Shown: one piece after another, positions 31,384-39,550 of the stretch
How positions within the stretch are numbered: the first letter of the stretch is position 1
Layout: the number at the start of each line of letters is the position of its first letter
Source of the DNA: Clostridia bacterium
GTDB taxonomy: Bacteria > Bacillota_A > Clostridia > Christensenellales > Aristaeellaceae
Assembly: GCA_017430945.1 (NCBI GenBank)
Contig: JAFRMB010000099.1
Location: 1-46,181, forward strand
Reading direction: 5' to 3'
DNA: 46,181 nucleotides
Program-made: the position numbers and the translations under genes
Notes under the pieces: generated by a model
Seen by the model: only the letters and a program-made list of their open reading frames with translations
Databases searched by the model: none
Told to the model about the DNA's origin: nothing

Positions 31384-31908
31384 ATGGATCTGATACCCAG
31401 CTTTTCCGTCGACCACACCTACATCGTCCCGGGCATATTCACCAGCCGGGTGGATACCGTCGGAGACGGCAAGATCACGACTTACGACATCAGGGTCACC
31501 CGGCCAAACAAGGAGCCCGCCATCGACGTCGCGGCCATGCACTCCCTGGAGCACCTCATCGCCACTTTCCTTCGAAACGACCCCGACTGGAAGGACGAGG
31601 TCATCTACTGGGGCCCCATGGGATGCCTGACGGGTTTTTACCTCATCCTCAAAGGCGACCGCCCCCCGCAGGCCGTCTGCGACCTGATCCTGAGGGCCTT
31701 CAGATCGGTGGAGGACGCCCGGAGCGTTCCCGGCGCCATGCCGGAGAACTGCGGCCATTACATCATGCACGATCTGGAGATGGCCAAATGGTATGCGGCG
31801 AGATTTGCGGACTACCTCGCCGCAAACGCCGGAAAGCCCGAGACGTTCGAGTACCCCAAAGCCGAGCGCTTCGTGACCGAGGACGGACGACACTTCTACG
31901 ATTCGTAA
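31384..31908 (+). CDS. luxS: S-ribosylhomocysteine lyase LuxS, 174 aa
   Basis: LuxS cleaves S-ribosylhomocysteine to homocysteine and DPD, the AI-2 precursor. The metal site H53-xx-E56-H57 (MHSLEHL) and C123 (ENCGHY) and the catalytic Cys81 (GPMGCLTGFY) are all present, so it should be active. ATG 31384 follows AAAGGAG by 7 bp. A terminator closes the gene. Confidence 0.95.
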   Translation: MDLIPSFSVDHTYIVPGIFTSRVDTVGDGKITTYDIRVTRPNKEPAIDVAAMHSLEHLIATFLRNDPDWKDEVIYWGPMGCLTGFYLILKGDRPPQAVCDLILRAFRSVEDARSVPGAMPENCGHYIMHDLEMAKWYAARFADYLAANAGKPETFEYPKAERFVTEDGRHFYDS

Positions 31909-31950
31909 AAGACCCGCATCCTTTCATCTGGGCCCACGGCGCCGCCGCAT

Positions 31951-32003
31951 CAAAGGAACATCGGGGATGGGACCGCATCCATCCTTCCCCGGTGTCCTTT
32001 TTT
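31951..32003 (+). terminator. luxS terminator
   Basis: AAAGGAACATCGGGGA pairs with TCCCCGGTGTCCTTT (one bulge and one G-U), followed by a T7 run. Confidence 0.8.
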
Positions 32004-32022
32004 TGTCCGCATTCGCGCGCCG

Positions 32023-32907
32023 CTACGCCCGGGAATGCGCGACGTGGGCCTGCAGGAAGCTGATCATGGACGCCACCGCGGGATCCAGGAGGCTCCTCGG
32101 GGTATAGGCGAGGCAGATCTCGCGCTGGCAGACGTCCTGCTCGAGCGGACGGATGGCCAGGCCGTGGCTGTAGATCTGCGGATAATCGCTGGTGATGAAT
32201 ATGGCCGCGCCGGCGCGGACCATCCCGAACATGGCCGTGTCGTCGTTGGCGTAGCTGTACACGACCGGTTTGAACCCGTATCGGTCGAAGATGCGGTCCA
32301 GCACCGCGTTGTAAGCCGCAGCGTTCGTGAAGGTCATCGGGCGGTCCTTCAGCTGGTCCGGGCGGATGCGCTCAAAGGCGGCGAGGGGGTCGTCATCGCG
32401 CATGACGACGACGAAGGGCAGGGTCGCGACGCACGTAAAGTTCACGTCGGCCGCCTCCGGGATGCGCGTACAGAAGGCGAGGTCGCACTCGTTGGCGCGC
32501 AGGGATCCGACCAGCGCCTCCGAGGTATCCACCCGCATGATGACCTTCGGGAAGCTGTGGCCCTCCATCCGGTAGGCGTCGAGGAAGGGAGAGAGCACCG
32601 ATGTGACCGCGGGCGATACGCAGCCGATCACGGGCAGCCGGTGACTGCCGGAATACTGTCGCATGACCTCCCGCGCGGATGCGATCTGGTCCAGCGCCGG
32701 CTTGACGTGCTGATAGAACGTCTCCCCCGCCTCGGTGAGCGCTATCCCCCGCCCCGACCGCTCAAACAGCGTCACAGACAGTTCGCCCTCCAGCTGCGCG
32801 ATGGACTTGCTCAGAGACGGCTGGGAAATATACAGCGCCTTCGCCGCCCGCCCGTAGTGCTGCACTTCCGCCAGCCGGCAATAGTAGATCAGTTGATTCA
32901 ATGTCAT
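32023..32907 (-). CDS. LysR family transcriptional regulator, 294 aa
   Basis: The N-terminal HTH (MTLNQLIYYCRLAEVQHYGRAAKALYISQPSLSKSIAQLEGEL, FERSGRGIALTEAG) is canonical LysR, and the C-terminal periplasmic-binding-like effector domain spans residues 90-290. It is divergent from the FMN/FAD reductase gene with which it shares a TAGCC-TGA-GGCTA dyad, so it should control that gene. Confidence 0.93.
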   Translation of the reverse strand: MTLNQLIYYCRLAEVQHYGRAAKALYISQPSLSKSIAQLEGELSVTLFERSGRGIALTEAGETFYQHVKPALDQIASAREVMRQYSGSHRLPVIGCVSPAVTSVLSPFLDAYRMEGHSFPKVIMRVDTSEALVGSLRANECDLAFCTRIPEAADVNFTCVATLPFVVVMRDDDPLAAFERIRPDQLKDRPMTFTNAAAYNAVLDRIFDRYGFKPVVYSYANDDTAMFGMVRAGAAIFITSDYPQIYSHGLAIRPLEQDVCQREICLAYTPRSLLDPAVASMISFLQAHVAHSRA

Positions 32908-32942
32908 GCGCGTTCACCTCACCGTCCAGTATACCACAAATC

Positions 32943-33008
32943 ATAGCCTGAGGCTATCGGTTTTGAAAAAAGAGGTATTGGTCACGGGCGCGCTCCGTGG
33001 GGTATAAT
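32943..33008. promoter_or_regulatory. LysR operator and divergent promoters
   Basis: ATAGCC-TGA-GGCTAT at 32943-32957 is a dyad of the T-N11-A type. TATAAT at 33003-33008 serves the reductase gene; a start near 33015 puts the dyad at about -65, the standard LysR recognition site. It has no good -35 box, as expected of an activated promoter. On the minus strand TATACT (32933-32928) serves the regulator and its -35 region overlaps the dyad, consistent with autorepression. Confidence 0.75.
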
Positions 33009-33057
33009 ATTGGCAGCGACATGCGCGCGATGCGCTGAAAGAAAGGATGGAGAAAAC

Positions 33058-34848
33058 ATGAAGAAAACTCTGGTCCTCATTCTGGCCCTGGCGATGCTGT
33101 TCGGGTGCGCGAATGCATTTGCCATGACCGACGGCACCTATACCGGGACCGCCGACGGCCGCAACGGCCCGGTGACGGTCGAGGTGACCATTTCGGGCGA
33201 TGCCATCGGGAAGATCGAGGTCGTCTCCCACGAGGAGACGTCGGGCATCGGCACCAACGCGACGGACACCCTGCCCGACGCGATCGTCGCATCCCAGTCC
33301 CTGGGCGTCGAGGCGGTGGCCGGTGCGACCGTCACCTCCGAGGCGATCCTGGCAGCGGTCGCGGACTGCGTCGCGCAGGCGGGCGGCGATGTGGACGCGC
33401 TGAAGGCGGTGGCCGTCGCCGAGAAGGTGCCCACGCAGGCCGAGACCATCGAGACCCAGCTTGTGGTCATCGGCGGCGGCGGCGCCGGCATGGCTGCGGC
33501 GATCCGCGCGCGCGAACTGGGCCTGGATGTGGTATTGGTCGAAAAGATGTCCTTCATGGGCGGCGCGATCTCGATCAGCGGCGGCAACCAGGTGGTCTCC
33601 GGTTCCCAGATGCAGAAGGATCTGGGCGTGACCGACGACAGCGTCGAGAGCATGGTGGAAGACTTCATGGCCAACGGCGCGAACCTGAACGTGCCTGAGC
33701 TGATCACGCTCTACGCGTCGAATGTCGGCCAGACCAGCGACTGGCTGCAGAGCATCGGCGTCACCTTCAACCTCGAGGGCGGCCTTCACAAGCTGGCGGA
33801 GTATTCGCACGATCGCGAGCTGGCTTACACCGGAAGCGGCGCGGGCGCGGCGGAGGCCATGCGCAACATCATCGCCGAAAACGGGACGAAGGTATTGCTG
33901 AATACCCGCGCCACCGAGCTGATCTCTGAGAACGGCGCCGTGATCGGCGTGACGGCCAATGACGACGAGACCGTGTACACCATCAAGGCGGATGCCGTGC
34001 TGCTGGCTACCGGCGGCTACGGATACAACAAAGACCTGCTCGAGGGCGACATGAAGAACGCCCTGTACTACGGCCCCGTCTCCTCGACCGGCGACGGCCT
34101 GTTGATGGCGACGGCGGAGGGGATCGACGCGGATACCCGCCTGCTGGAGTACGGCAAGCGCTATCCCAACGGCATCGAGGTGTCCGAGGGCATCGCGAAG
34201 TCGACCATCAACGGAAACATCCCCGCCTGGAAGATGAGCGCGATCCTGGTGAACCGGGAGGGCGCCCGCGTGGTCAACGAGAAGGCCAGCAACCGCACCA
34301 TCCTCGAGACCGAACTGCAGCAGACCGGCCAGCAGCTCTTCCTGGTCATGGATCAGGCGACCTTCGACGTCTGGAAGGCCGCCGTCGGCTACGACGTCTC
34401 CGCTTACCTCGAGGCGAACGGCGCGGCCACACCGGTGTTCGCCCATGGCGATACCCTGGCCGAGGCGGCTGAGCACGCCGGCATCGATGCCGCCGCGCTC
34501 GAAGCCACCGTCGAGACCTACAACAGCTACGTCGAGGCCGGAGAGGACGCCGAATTCGGCCGCGGGGCGGATTACCTGACCGTGAAGATCGGCGACGGCC
34601 CCTATTACATCGTCGAGCAGAAGCCGCGCTTCGCGACCACGATGGGCGGCCTGGTGATCGACGAGGCGCTCGAGGTCATCAACAAGAGCGGAGAGGTCAT
34701 CCCGGGCCTCTATGCCGCCGGTGAGGTCGTCGGCGGTGTCATGGGCGACGATTCTCCCTCCGGCGCGAACAACGGCTGGGCGGTGACGTCCGGCAAGCTG
34801 GCAGCCGAGAGCATCGCGGCCGCCATGGCCCTGGACGCGGCCGCGTAA
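33058..34848 (+). CDS. Secreted FMN-binding/FAD flavoprotein reductase, fumarate-reductase-like, 596 aa
   Basis: A signal peptide (lipobox-like LFGC17, or cleavage after AFA) is followed by an FMN-binding domain at residues 25-110 with VAGATVTS; T91 is the expected flavinylation residue, though Ala-Gly instead of Ser-Gly precedes it. A FAD-binding domain starts at VVIGGGGAGMAAAIRARELGLDVVLVEK (about 152). The C-terminal consensus is MGGLVID and PGLYAAGEVVGGVMG, but the substrate-binding R/H residues of fumarate reductase (HGxNRxGG type) are replaced by DDSPSGANNGW. It belongs to the extracellular flavin-based reductases (urocanate reductase and relatives) that use extracytosolic electron acceptors; its acceptor is unknown. 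LysR-controlled. Confidence 0.88.
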   Translation: MKKTLVLILALAMLFGCANAFAMTDGTYTGTADGRNGPVTVEVTISGDAIGKIEVVSHEETSGIGTNATDTLPDAIVASQSLGVEAVAGATVTSEAILAAVADCVAQAGGDVDALKAVAVAEKVPTQAETIETQLVVIGGGGAGMAAAIRARELGLDVVLVEKMSFMGGAISISGGNQVVSGSQMQKDLGVTDDSVESMVEDFMANGANLNVPELITLYASNVGQTSDWLQSIGVTFNLEGGLHKLAEYSHDRELAYTGSGAGAAEAMRNIIAENGTKVLLNTRATELISENGAVIGVTANDDETVYTIKADAVLLATGGYGYNKDLLEGDMKNALYYGPVSSTGDGLLMATAEGIDADTRLLEYGKRYPNGIEVSEGIAKSTINGNIPAWKMSAILVNREGARVVNEKASNRTILETELQQTGQQLFLVMDQATFDVWKAAVGYDVSAYLEANGAATPVFAHGDTLAEAAEHAGIDAAALEATVETYNSYVEAGEDAEFGRGADYLTVKIGDGPYYIVEQKPRFATTMGGLVIDEALEVINKSGEVIPGLYAAGEVVGGVMGDDSPSGANNGWAVTSGKLAAESIAAAMALDAAA

Positions 34849-34882
34849 GCCGCGTCCCGCGACAGGATCCCCCGCCTGGCTT

Positions 34883-34930
34883 CGCCGCCGGCATCCATCG
34901 TTTGATGCGTGCCGGCGGCGATCTTTTTTT
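34883..34930 (+). terminator. Terminator of the reductase gene
   Basis: CGCCGCCGGCA (34883-34893) pairs with TGCCGGCGGCG (34910-34920), followed by ATCTTTTTTT. Confidence 0.85.
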
Positions 34931-35087
34931 AACATGCCCCGCCGGGCGCCCGCGGCGTGGGGCGCGGTCAGGGTCGGTGGCGTGGTCGGGCGCATGTGCG
35001 ACGGATGTCCGCGGCGCGGGGCGCGGTCGATCTCCCCTGCCCCGCCGGTCCCTGAAGGCCTCTCCTCTGTCGTCATCAAAAGGACGG
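34931..35087. repeat. Short GC-rich direct repeats, no gene
   Basis: CCGCGGCG(T/C)GGGGCGCGGTC occurs at 34950-34969 and 35009-35028. The intergenic region 34849-35198 has no other gene. Confidence 0.55.
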
Positions 35088-35116
35088 TTTACAACGCGGC
35101 CTCTGCGTAGTATGAT
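35088..35116 (+). promoter_or_regulatory. Promoter TTTACA-N17-TATGAT
   Basis: TTTACA at 35088-35093 and TATGAT at 35111-35116, about 80 bp before the TauE/SafE-type gene. Confidence 0.6.
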
Positions 35117-35198
35117 GGAACACAGGGATCTGCGGCGCAGCGCAGGCGTATGCCATGAGCGCTCCGGATCCCGGCCGGAAAGAGAAAGGAAGTCTGTC

Positions 35199-35915
35199 AT
35201 GTACCTGTGGGCCGTCGCGGCGTTTGCCGCCTATTTCGTCAAGGGGCTGTGCGGCTTTGCCAACACGCTGGTCTTCACGTCCATCCTGAGTTTCGGCGCA
35301 TCGAACGCGAGCATCTCGCCCATCGATCTGCTGTTGGGCTATCCGACGAACCTCATCCTCACCTGGAAAAACCGCAGGAGCCTCGACCCGAAGGTCTGGC
35401 TTCCCCTGGCGGCCCTGGTGCTGGCCGGCAGCGTCCCCGGCGCGATCCTGCTGAAAAACGTGGACGCGCGCGCCATCAAACTCGTATTCGGCGCTGTGGT
35501 CGTTGCACTCGGAGCCGAGATGCTCACGCGGGAGCACGGCAAAAAGCGCGTCCGCTCGTCCAGGCCGGTGCTGGCGATCATCGGTGTGACGGCGGGCGTC
35601 ATGTGCGGGCTGTTCGGCGTGGGAGCGCTGCTGGCCGCCTACGTCGGCCGCGCCACAGAGACCGGCAGCGCCTTCAAGGCGAACATCAGCGCGGTGTTCA
35701 TCGTGGACAACACCTTCCGCATCGCACTCTACAGCGTGCTGGGACTGCTCACGCCGGATACGGTCAAAACCGTCCTCCTGCTCATGCCGTTCGGGCTGCT
35801 GGGGCTGTTCGCGGGCATCGGGTTCAGCGGGCGCATGAACGAAGGCACCACCCGCCGGGTCACCAGCGTCCTGCTGGTGCTGTCGGGCATTTCGCTGATC
35901 CTGAAAAACCTGTAA
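35199..35915 (+). CDS. TauE/SafE family membrane transporter, 238 aa
   Basis: About seven to eight helices. The N-terminal AAYFVKGLCGFANTLVF and the mid-protein GVTAGVMCGLFGVGALLAAY motifs are the two family repeats (G-x-x-G-F/G-x-x-x). TauE/SafE proteins export sulfite, sulfoacetate or related organosulfonates. ATG 35199 has AAAGGAAG upstream; longer upstream frames are not coding. It stands alone with its own promoter. Confidence 0.88.
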   Translation: MYLWAVAAFAAYFVKGLCGFANTLVFTSILSFGASNASISPIDLLLGYPTNLILTWKNRRSLDPKVWLPLAALVLAGSVPGAILLKNVDARAIKLVFGAVVVALGAEMLTREHGKKRVRSSRPVLAIIGVTAGVMCGLFGVGALLAAYVGRATETGSAFKANISAVFIVDNTFRIALYSVLGLLTPDTVKTVLLLMPFGLLGLFAGIGFSGRMNEGTTRRVTSVLLVLSGISLILKNL

Positions 35916-36241
35916 GCTGCGCGACGTCGGGGACAGGCCCTGTTGCCGGTTTTGTCGCGATCCGGCATGTGCGGCGGATATCGCGTGCGATGCCTGCCGC
36001 GCCGTGTCCCGCGATCGCGTCAGCCGGGACTCGATCCGGGAACGAGCGCCGGCGGCAGGGGCCGTCATCTGTGACGCGATCGGTCTTCGAAGGCTCGCCT
36101 TAGGAAATGGTTGCGCGGCGCCGGCGGGATATGGTATAATGCCGCCGCATAGATGAGGAGAGTGCGGTCGGTCGTCTGAGCTGCCTGCGGCAGGACGGAC
36201 CGGCTTTGATCCGGCACTTCGAACAGAGAAAGGATACGAGC
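35916..36241. promoter_or_regulatory. Gene-free stretch with promoter
   Basis: TTGCGC (36111-36116)-N18-TATAAT (36135-36140) heads the ParB-HAD operon. The GC-rich sequence before it has no supported gene. Confidence 0.55.
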
Positions 36242-37132
36242 ATGGCGTCATACCGGACAGCCTTCCAGGTCTATCTGGAAGAGGAGATCGATCGATACAA
36301 GGGCGTTTTTGTGCCTGTGAAGTCTGGTTTTTTAGAGCGCGTTTTCGTCAAAAAGGCATCCGTCAAAGCGCTGCATCCCAACCCGGAGGATGAATTCTGT
36401 GACCCGCACATCGGGCCAAACTATGAGATCATAACGGGCTACGAGCATGAGATCCTGACCGCAAAGAAGCTGTGCAGGTCCCAACTACTCAGGGAGCCGC
36501 TGATCGTCGAAAAGATCCGCCCGGACGGGTACATGCTGCTGAACGGACACCACCGCTGGGCTGCGGCCGTACGCATGACTATAGCGGAGGTGCCGATCAG
36601 GATCGTCAACCTGACGCACGCGAGCGACATCCAGAGAATGGTCGAAAACGCGAAGCACGACAAGCGCGTCACGCTGGATCTGGACGAAGTCGTATTCGTC
36701 TCCGAACAGGATGAGGCCGCAGAGAAGGCGCTGCCCTTTTTCGCCGGCAGGGTGTATAAGGAGCGTCTGCGCTGCGGCGTTCCCGCGCTGTTCCGCTATT
36801 TGAAGCTCAACGGATATGACATCTGGGTGTACACAGCCGGGTACTATTCGATGGAGTACATCCGGCATCTGTTCAAATGGTACGGCGTACGGATCGACAA
36901 CATCGTGACGGGAACGTCCCGAAAGGGCAGACTGGACGCGGCTGACAGGAAGAGGCTGGAGGCCCTGGTCGCAAACCGGTACGCGTATACGATCCACCTG
37001 GACGCGGATTCGCTCGTGCGCATAGACAGCGGCACCCGGTCATACGAGGAGTTCCCGCTGACGGGAGACCCCCGGACGTGGTCGCAGCAGATCATGGAGA
37101 TCATCGGAAGGTTTGAGACGCATGAAGGATAG
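36242..37132 (+). CDS. ParB-like domain fused to HAD-like phosphatase domain, 296 aa
   Basis: Residues about 20-135 form a ParB/Srx-like domain with LLNGHHRWAAAV (N101, H103, H104, R105), the nucleotide-binding GxHR signature; ILTAKKLCRSQLLREPLIVEKI precedes it. Residues about 140-296 form a HAD-like domain with TLDLDEVVF (D146, D148), WVYTAGYYS and HLDAD, the equivalent of motif IV. The Asp/Lys/Asp set looks nearly complete, so a phosphatase activity is possible. ParB/Srx relatives include nucleases and free-serine kinases. ATG 36242 has AGAAAGGA upstream. The HAD domain has a free-standing paralogue in the next gene, which it overlaps by 11 bp. Confidence 0.8.
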   Translation: MASYRTAFQVYLEEEIDRYKGVFVPVKSGFLERVFVKKASVKALHPNPEDEFCDPHIGPNYEIITGYEHEILTAKKLCRSQLLREPLIVEKIRPDGYMLLNGHHRWAAAVRMTIAEVPIRIVNLTHASDIQRMVENAKHDKRVTLDLDEVVFVSEQDEAAEKALPFFAGRVYKERLRCGVPALFRYLKLNGYDIWVYTAGYYSMEYIRHLFKWYGVRIDNIVTGTSRKGRLDAADRKRLEALVANRYAYTIHLDADSLVRIDSGTRSYEEFPLTGDPRTWSQQIMEIIGRFETHEG

Positions 37133-37631
37133 AGCGCCCGATCAAAAGATGCGGATATCCTTTGACCTGGACGAGGTGTTGTTCGTATCGCCCGAGACCC
37201 ACAAGACGGAGCCGGCTCTCGCGTTTCCTTTCAACAGGATCTATCGCGAGCGCCTTCGCCTGGGTACGCCGGAGCTGATCAACACCCTGCAGACCCTGGG
37301 TTATGAGGTTTGGATCTACACCTCCTCCTTTCGGTCGGAGACTTACATCCGCAGGCTGTTCCGGCGGTACGGGGTGCGTTTCGACGGTATCGTCAACGGG
37401 AACCGCCACCTTCGCGAGGTCCAGCGGGATCATAAAAACATCCTGCCTCAAAAGCTGCCCAACCACTATCGCATCTCACTTCATGTCGACGATGAAACGG
37501 TCATCTGCACCGTCGGCAGTCAATACGGCTTCCGGACCTATCAGTTGGACGCACAGGACGACGACTGGAAAGAAAAGATCATCGCCCGCGCAAATGAGAT
37601 CAAAAAGCTGATCGCATATGAACAGGGATGA
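37122..37631 (+). CDS. Free-standing HAD-like protein, 169 aa
   Basis: SFDLDEVLFVS (D15, D17), NRIYRERLRLGTPELINTLQTLGYEVWIYTSSFRSETYIRRLFRRYGVRFDGIVNG and HVDDETVI are aligned with the HAD domain of the upstream gene (KERLRCGVPALFRYLKLNGYDIWVYTAGYYSMEYIRHLFKWYGVRIDNIVTG). Its motif IV (HVDDE) keeps both Asp while the fused paralogue has HLDADS. ATG 37122 lies within the 3' end of the previous gene, so translation is coupled. Together they would give a ParB-HAD plus HAD complex, perhaps heterodimeric. Confidence 0.82.
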   Translation: MKDRAPDQKMRISFDLDEVLFVSPETHKTEPALAFPFNRIYRERLRLGTPELINTLQTLGYEVWIYTSSFRSETYIRRLFRRYGVRFDGIVNGNRHLREVQRDHKNILPQKLPNHYRISLHVDDETVICTVGSQYGFRTYQLDAQDDDWKEKIIARANEIKKLIAYEQG

Positions 37632-37861
37632 ATGGCGCGGCGGTTCTGTGATCCCCCCTGCCCTGATGCCGTCGCGGTAGATTTGACCTGCGCACGGGTG
37701 TCGCCCGACGGTTCGCGTCCCTTCATGCGCAATGCCGGGCGGGCCGGGGAAACGGCCGGGTCCCCGCCCTTGCCGCGGCACGTTTATTGTCATCCGCCGG
37801 GCGGCATGTTATGATGCACGCGGCGGATCGAAGGAACGATATTTGTGAAGGAGCGCAGACG

Positions 37862-38227
37862 ATGGAACTCGTGAAACTGCCGCACGCGCTGACGGTCTGT
37901 AAAGTCGCGAACGTATCCGACATCGACCTGACAGCCGGATTCTTTTTCATCGGAAAGACCGACGAGGAGCTTTCGCTGGTGTGCAGGACCGAAGACGTCC
38001 CGCCCAACACGACCGAACGCGACGACGGATGGAAGGCTTTTCGGATCCGGGGCGTGCTTGACTTCTCCCTGATCGGGATCCTGTCAAAGCTGTCCGGCAT
38101 CCTCGCGGACAACGGGATCGGCATCTTTGCCGTGTCGACATACAACACGGATTACATCCTCGTGAAGGCGGAAAACTTCTATCGGGCGCTGGCGGTATTG
38201 GCCGCCGAAGGCTATGCGGTCGTTTGA
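37862..38227 (+). CDS. ACT domain protein, 121 aa
   Basis: The C-terminal half has the ACT_7-type consensus: FRIRGVLDFSLIGILSKLSGILADNGIGIFAVSTYNTDYILVKAENFYRALAVLAAEGY. The N-terminal part is a divergent ACT-like half. Such proteins are usually small-molecule (amino acid) sensors. ATG 37862 has GAAGGAG upstream. It precedes a NimA-like gene by 73 bp and could be in one transcript with it. Confidence 0.82.
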   Translation: MELVKLPHALTVCKVANVSDIDLTAGFFFIGKTDEELSLVCRTEDVPPNTTERDDGWKAFRIRGVLDFSLIGILSKLSGILADNGIGIFAVSTYNTDYILVKAENFYRALAVLAAEGYAVV

Positions 38228-38300
38228 CTACGGATCCGGCCGGCGAACGGGCGTGAGTACTCCAAACACACCATGAGGCCCATATAAGGAGGCGTTCGAA

Positions 38301-38777
38301 TTGTTCAGGGAAATGCTTCGCATCAAACAGCAGCTGACGACGGAGGAATGCATCGCCATCCTGAAGCAGGAGCCGAGGGGCGTGCTGTCCGTGCTCGGCG
38401 ACGACGACTATCCCTATGGGATGCCGCTGAACCATTACTACTGTGAAGCCGACGGAAAGCTCTATTTCCACGGCGGAAAGGCCGGCCACAAGATCGATGC
38501 GGTCAGGCGGCACGACAAGGCGTCCTTTTGCGTGTACGACCAGGGGGTCCGTCTCGATGGCGAGTGGTTCCTGCGCATACGCAGTGTGATCGTCTTCGGC
38601 AGGATAGAGCTCGTCGAAGATTGTGAAAAGATCTATGACATCTCCCGGCAGCTCAGCTACAAATTCACGCAGGACGAGGCATACATCGAAGAGGAGATCC
38701 GGCGCTCCGGCCCGGGAACGCTCATGTTCGCGCTGGTGCCGGAACATATGACGGGCAAGCTCGTCAAAGAATCGTGA
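38301..38777 (+). CDS. Pyridoxamine 5'-phosphate oxidase-like (NimA-type) protein, 158 aa
   Basis: A split-barrel flavin-binding protein: EECIAILKQEPRGVLSVLGDDDYPYGMPLNHYYCEADGKLYFHGGKAGHKIDAVRRHDKASFCVYD. This is the NimA/antibiotic-resistance-like branch of the PNPOx superfamily. TTG 38301 is used, with AAGGAGG before it. A flavin-linked reductase or a haem-binding role is possible; substrate unknown. Confidence 0.85.
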   Translation: MFREMLRIKQQLTTEECIAILKQEPRGVLSVLGDDDYPYGMPLNHYYCEADGKLYFHGGKAGHKIDAVRRHDKASFCVYDQGVRLDGEWFLRIRSVIVFGRIELVEDCEKIYDISRQLSYKFTQDEAYIEEEIRRSGPGTLMFALVPEHMTGKLVKES

Positions 38778-38815
38778 CCGCACGTCCCGCTCGGCTCTTT
38801 TGGGAGGGACGAGAA

Positions 38816-38844
38816 TTGAAAAACCGCGGATCCCGTGCTATAAT
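38816..38844 (+). promoter_or_regulatory. Promoter TTGAAA-N17-TATAAT
   Basis: TTGAAA at 38816-38821 and TATAAT at 38839-38844, 46 bp before the LURP-one-like gene. Confidence 0.7.
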
Positions 38845-38889
38845 GGGCGATGGGATCCATAATTGAACGATAAAGGAGATGGCGAGGCC

Positions 38890-39486
38890 ATGGGTGTAAC
38901 GTCAAAGTATCATCGCTTCCGTGAAGCCGGCGAAGCGGCAAATGTCAACAACGTTTCGCGCTTCGGCGAACCGGCGCGTTCGCTGTTCACATCGTCCAAA
39001 GTATTCACACTGCACAAACACATCGACATCACCGATGCCCAGGAGCACCTGGTGTACGAATCGAACACGAAGTTCCCGTCGCTGCACGACAAGACGGACA
39101 TCACGGACGCGCAGGGAAACCACGTGGCGCACATCGAGCGCAAATTCTTCACCCTGCACGAGCGGCACTTCGTGACGATGGCCGACGGCACGCACTTCGA
39201 GATCGCCACCGAATTGTGGCATCTGGTCAAGGACATCAACAACATCGAGGGGCTGGGCTGGCAGCTGCGCGGCAACATCGCGGGCCTGAACTTCGAGCTG
39301 TACGACGCAGACGAGAGCATCATCGCCGTGATCGGCCAAAAAATGCTGTCCATCCACGACAAGTACTGCATCGACATCTATCGCCCCGAGCTGGAGGACA
39401 GGATCGTCGCCATCCTCATCACGCTCCAGCACATGATCAAGGACCGGCAGAATTCCGCCGCATCCTCGTCTTCGTCGAGCGATTGA
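38890..39486 (+). CDS. LURP-one-related (YxjI-like) protein, 198 aa
   Basis: The tubby-like LURP-one fold appears as repeated strand pairs: FTLHKHIDITDAQEHLVYE, PSLHDKTDITDAQGNHVAHIERKFFTLHERHFV, EIATELWHLVKDINNIEGLGWQLRGNIAGLNFELYDADESIIAVIGQKMLSIHDKYCIDI. Function in bacteria is unknown; it is often near membrane lipid-related genes. ATG 38890 is used, with AAGGAG 11 bp before; the tail is a low-complexity Ser run (SSSSSSD). Confidence 0.8.
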   Translation: MGVTSKYHRFREAGEAANVNNVSRFGEPARSLFTSSKVFTLHKHIDITDAQEHLVYESNTKFPSLHDKTDITDAQGNHVAHIERKFFTLHERHFVTMADGTHFEIATELWHLVKDINNIEGLGWQLRGNIAGLNFELYDADESIIAVIGQKMLSIHDKYCIDIYRPELEDRIVAILITLQHMIKDRQNSAASSSSSSD

Positions 39487-39550
39487 CGGGGGCCGGGAAG
39501 CGTCAGGCGCCAGCGGAACATCTGCCACAGGCAAGGAGGAAGGAACGACC

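Noticed and set aside
32941..35079. 712-aa ORF on the minus strand
   Set aside because: It is a shadow of the FMN/FAD reductase gene: no start signal, GC-rich third-position bias of the opposite strand, no recognisable domain.
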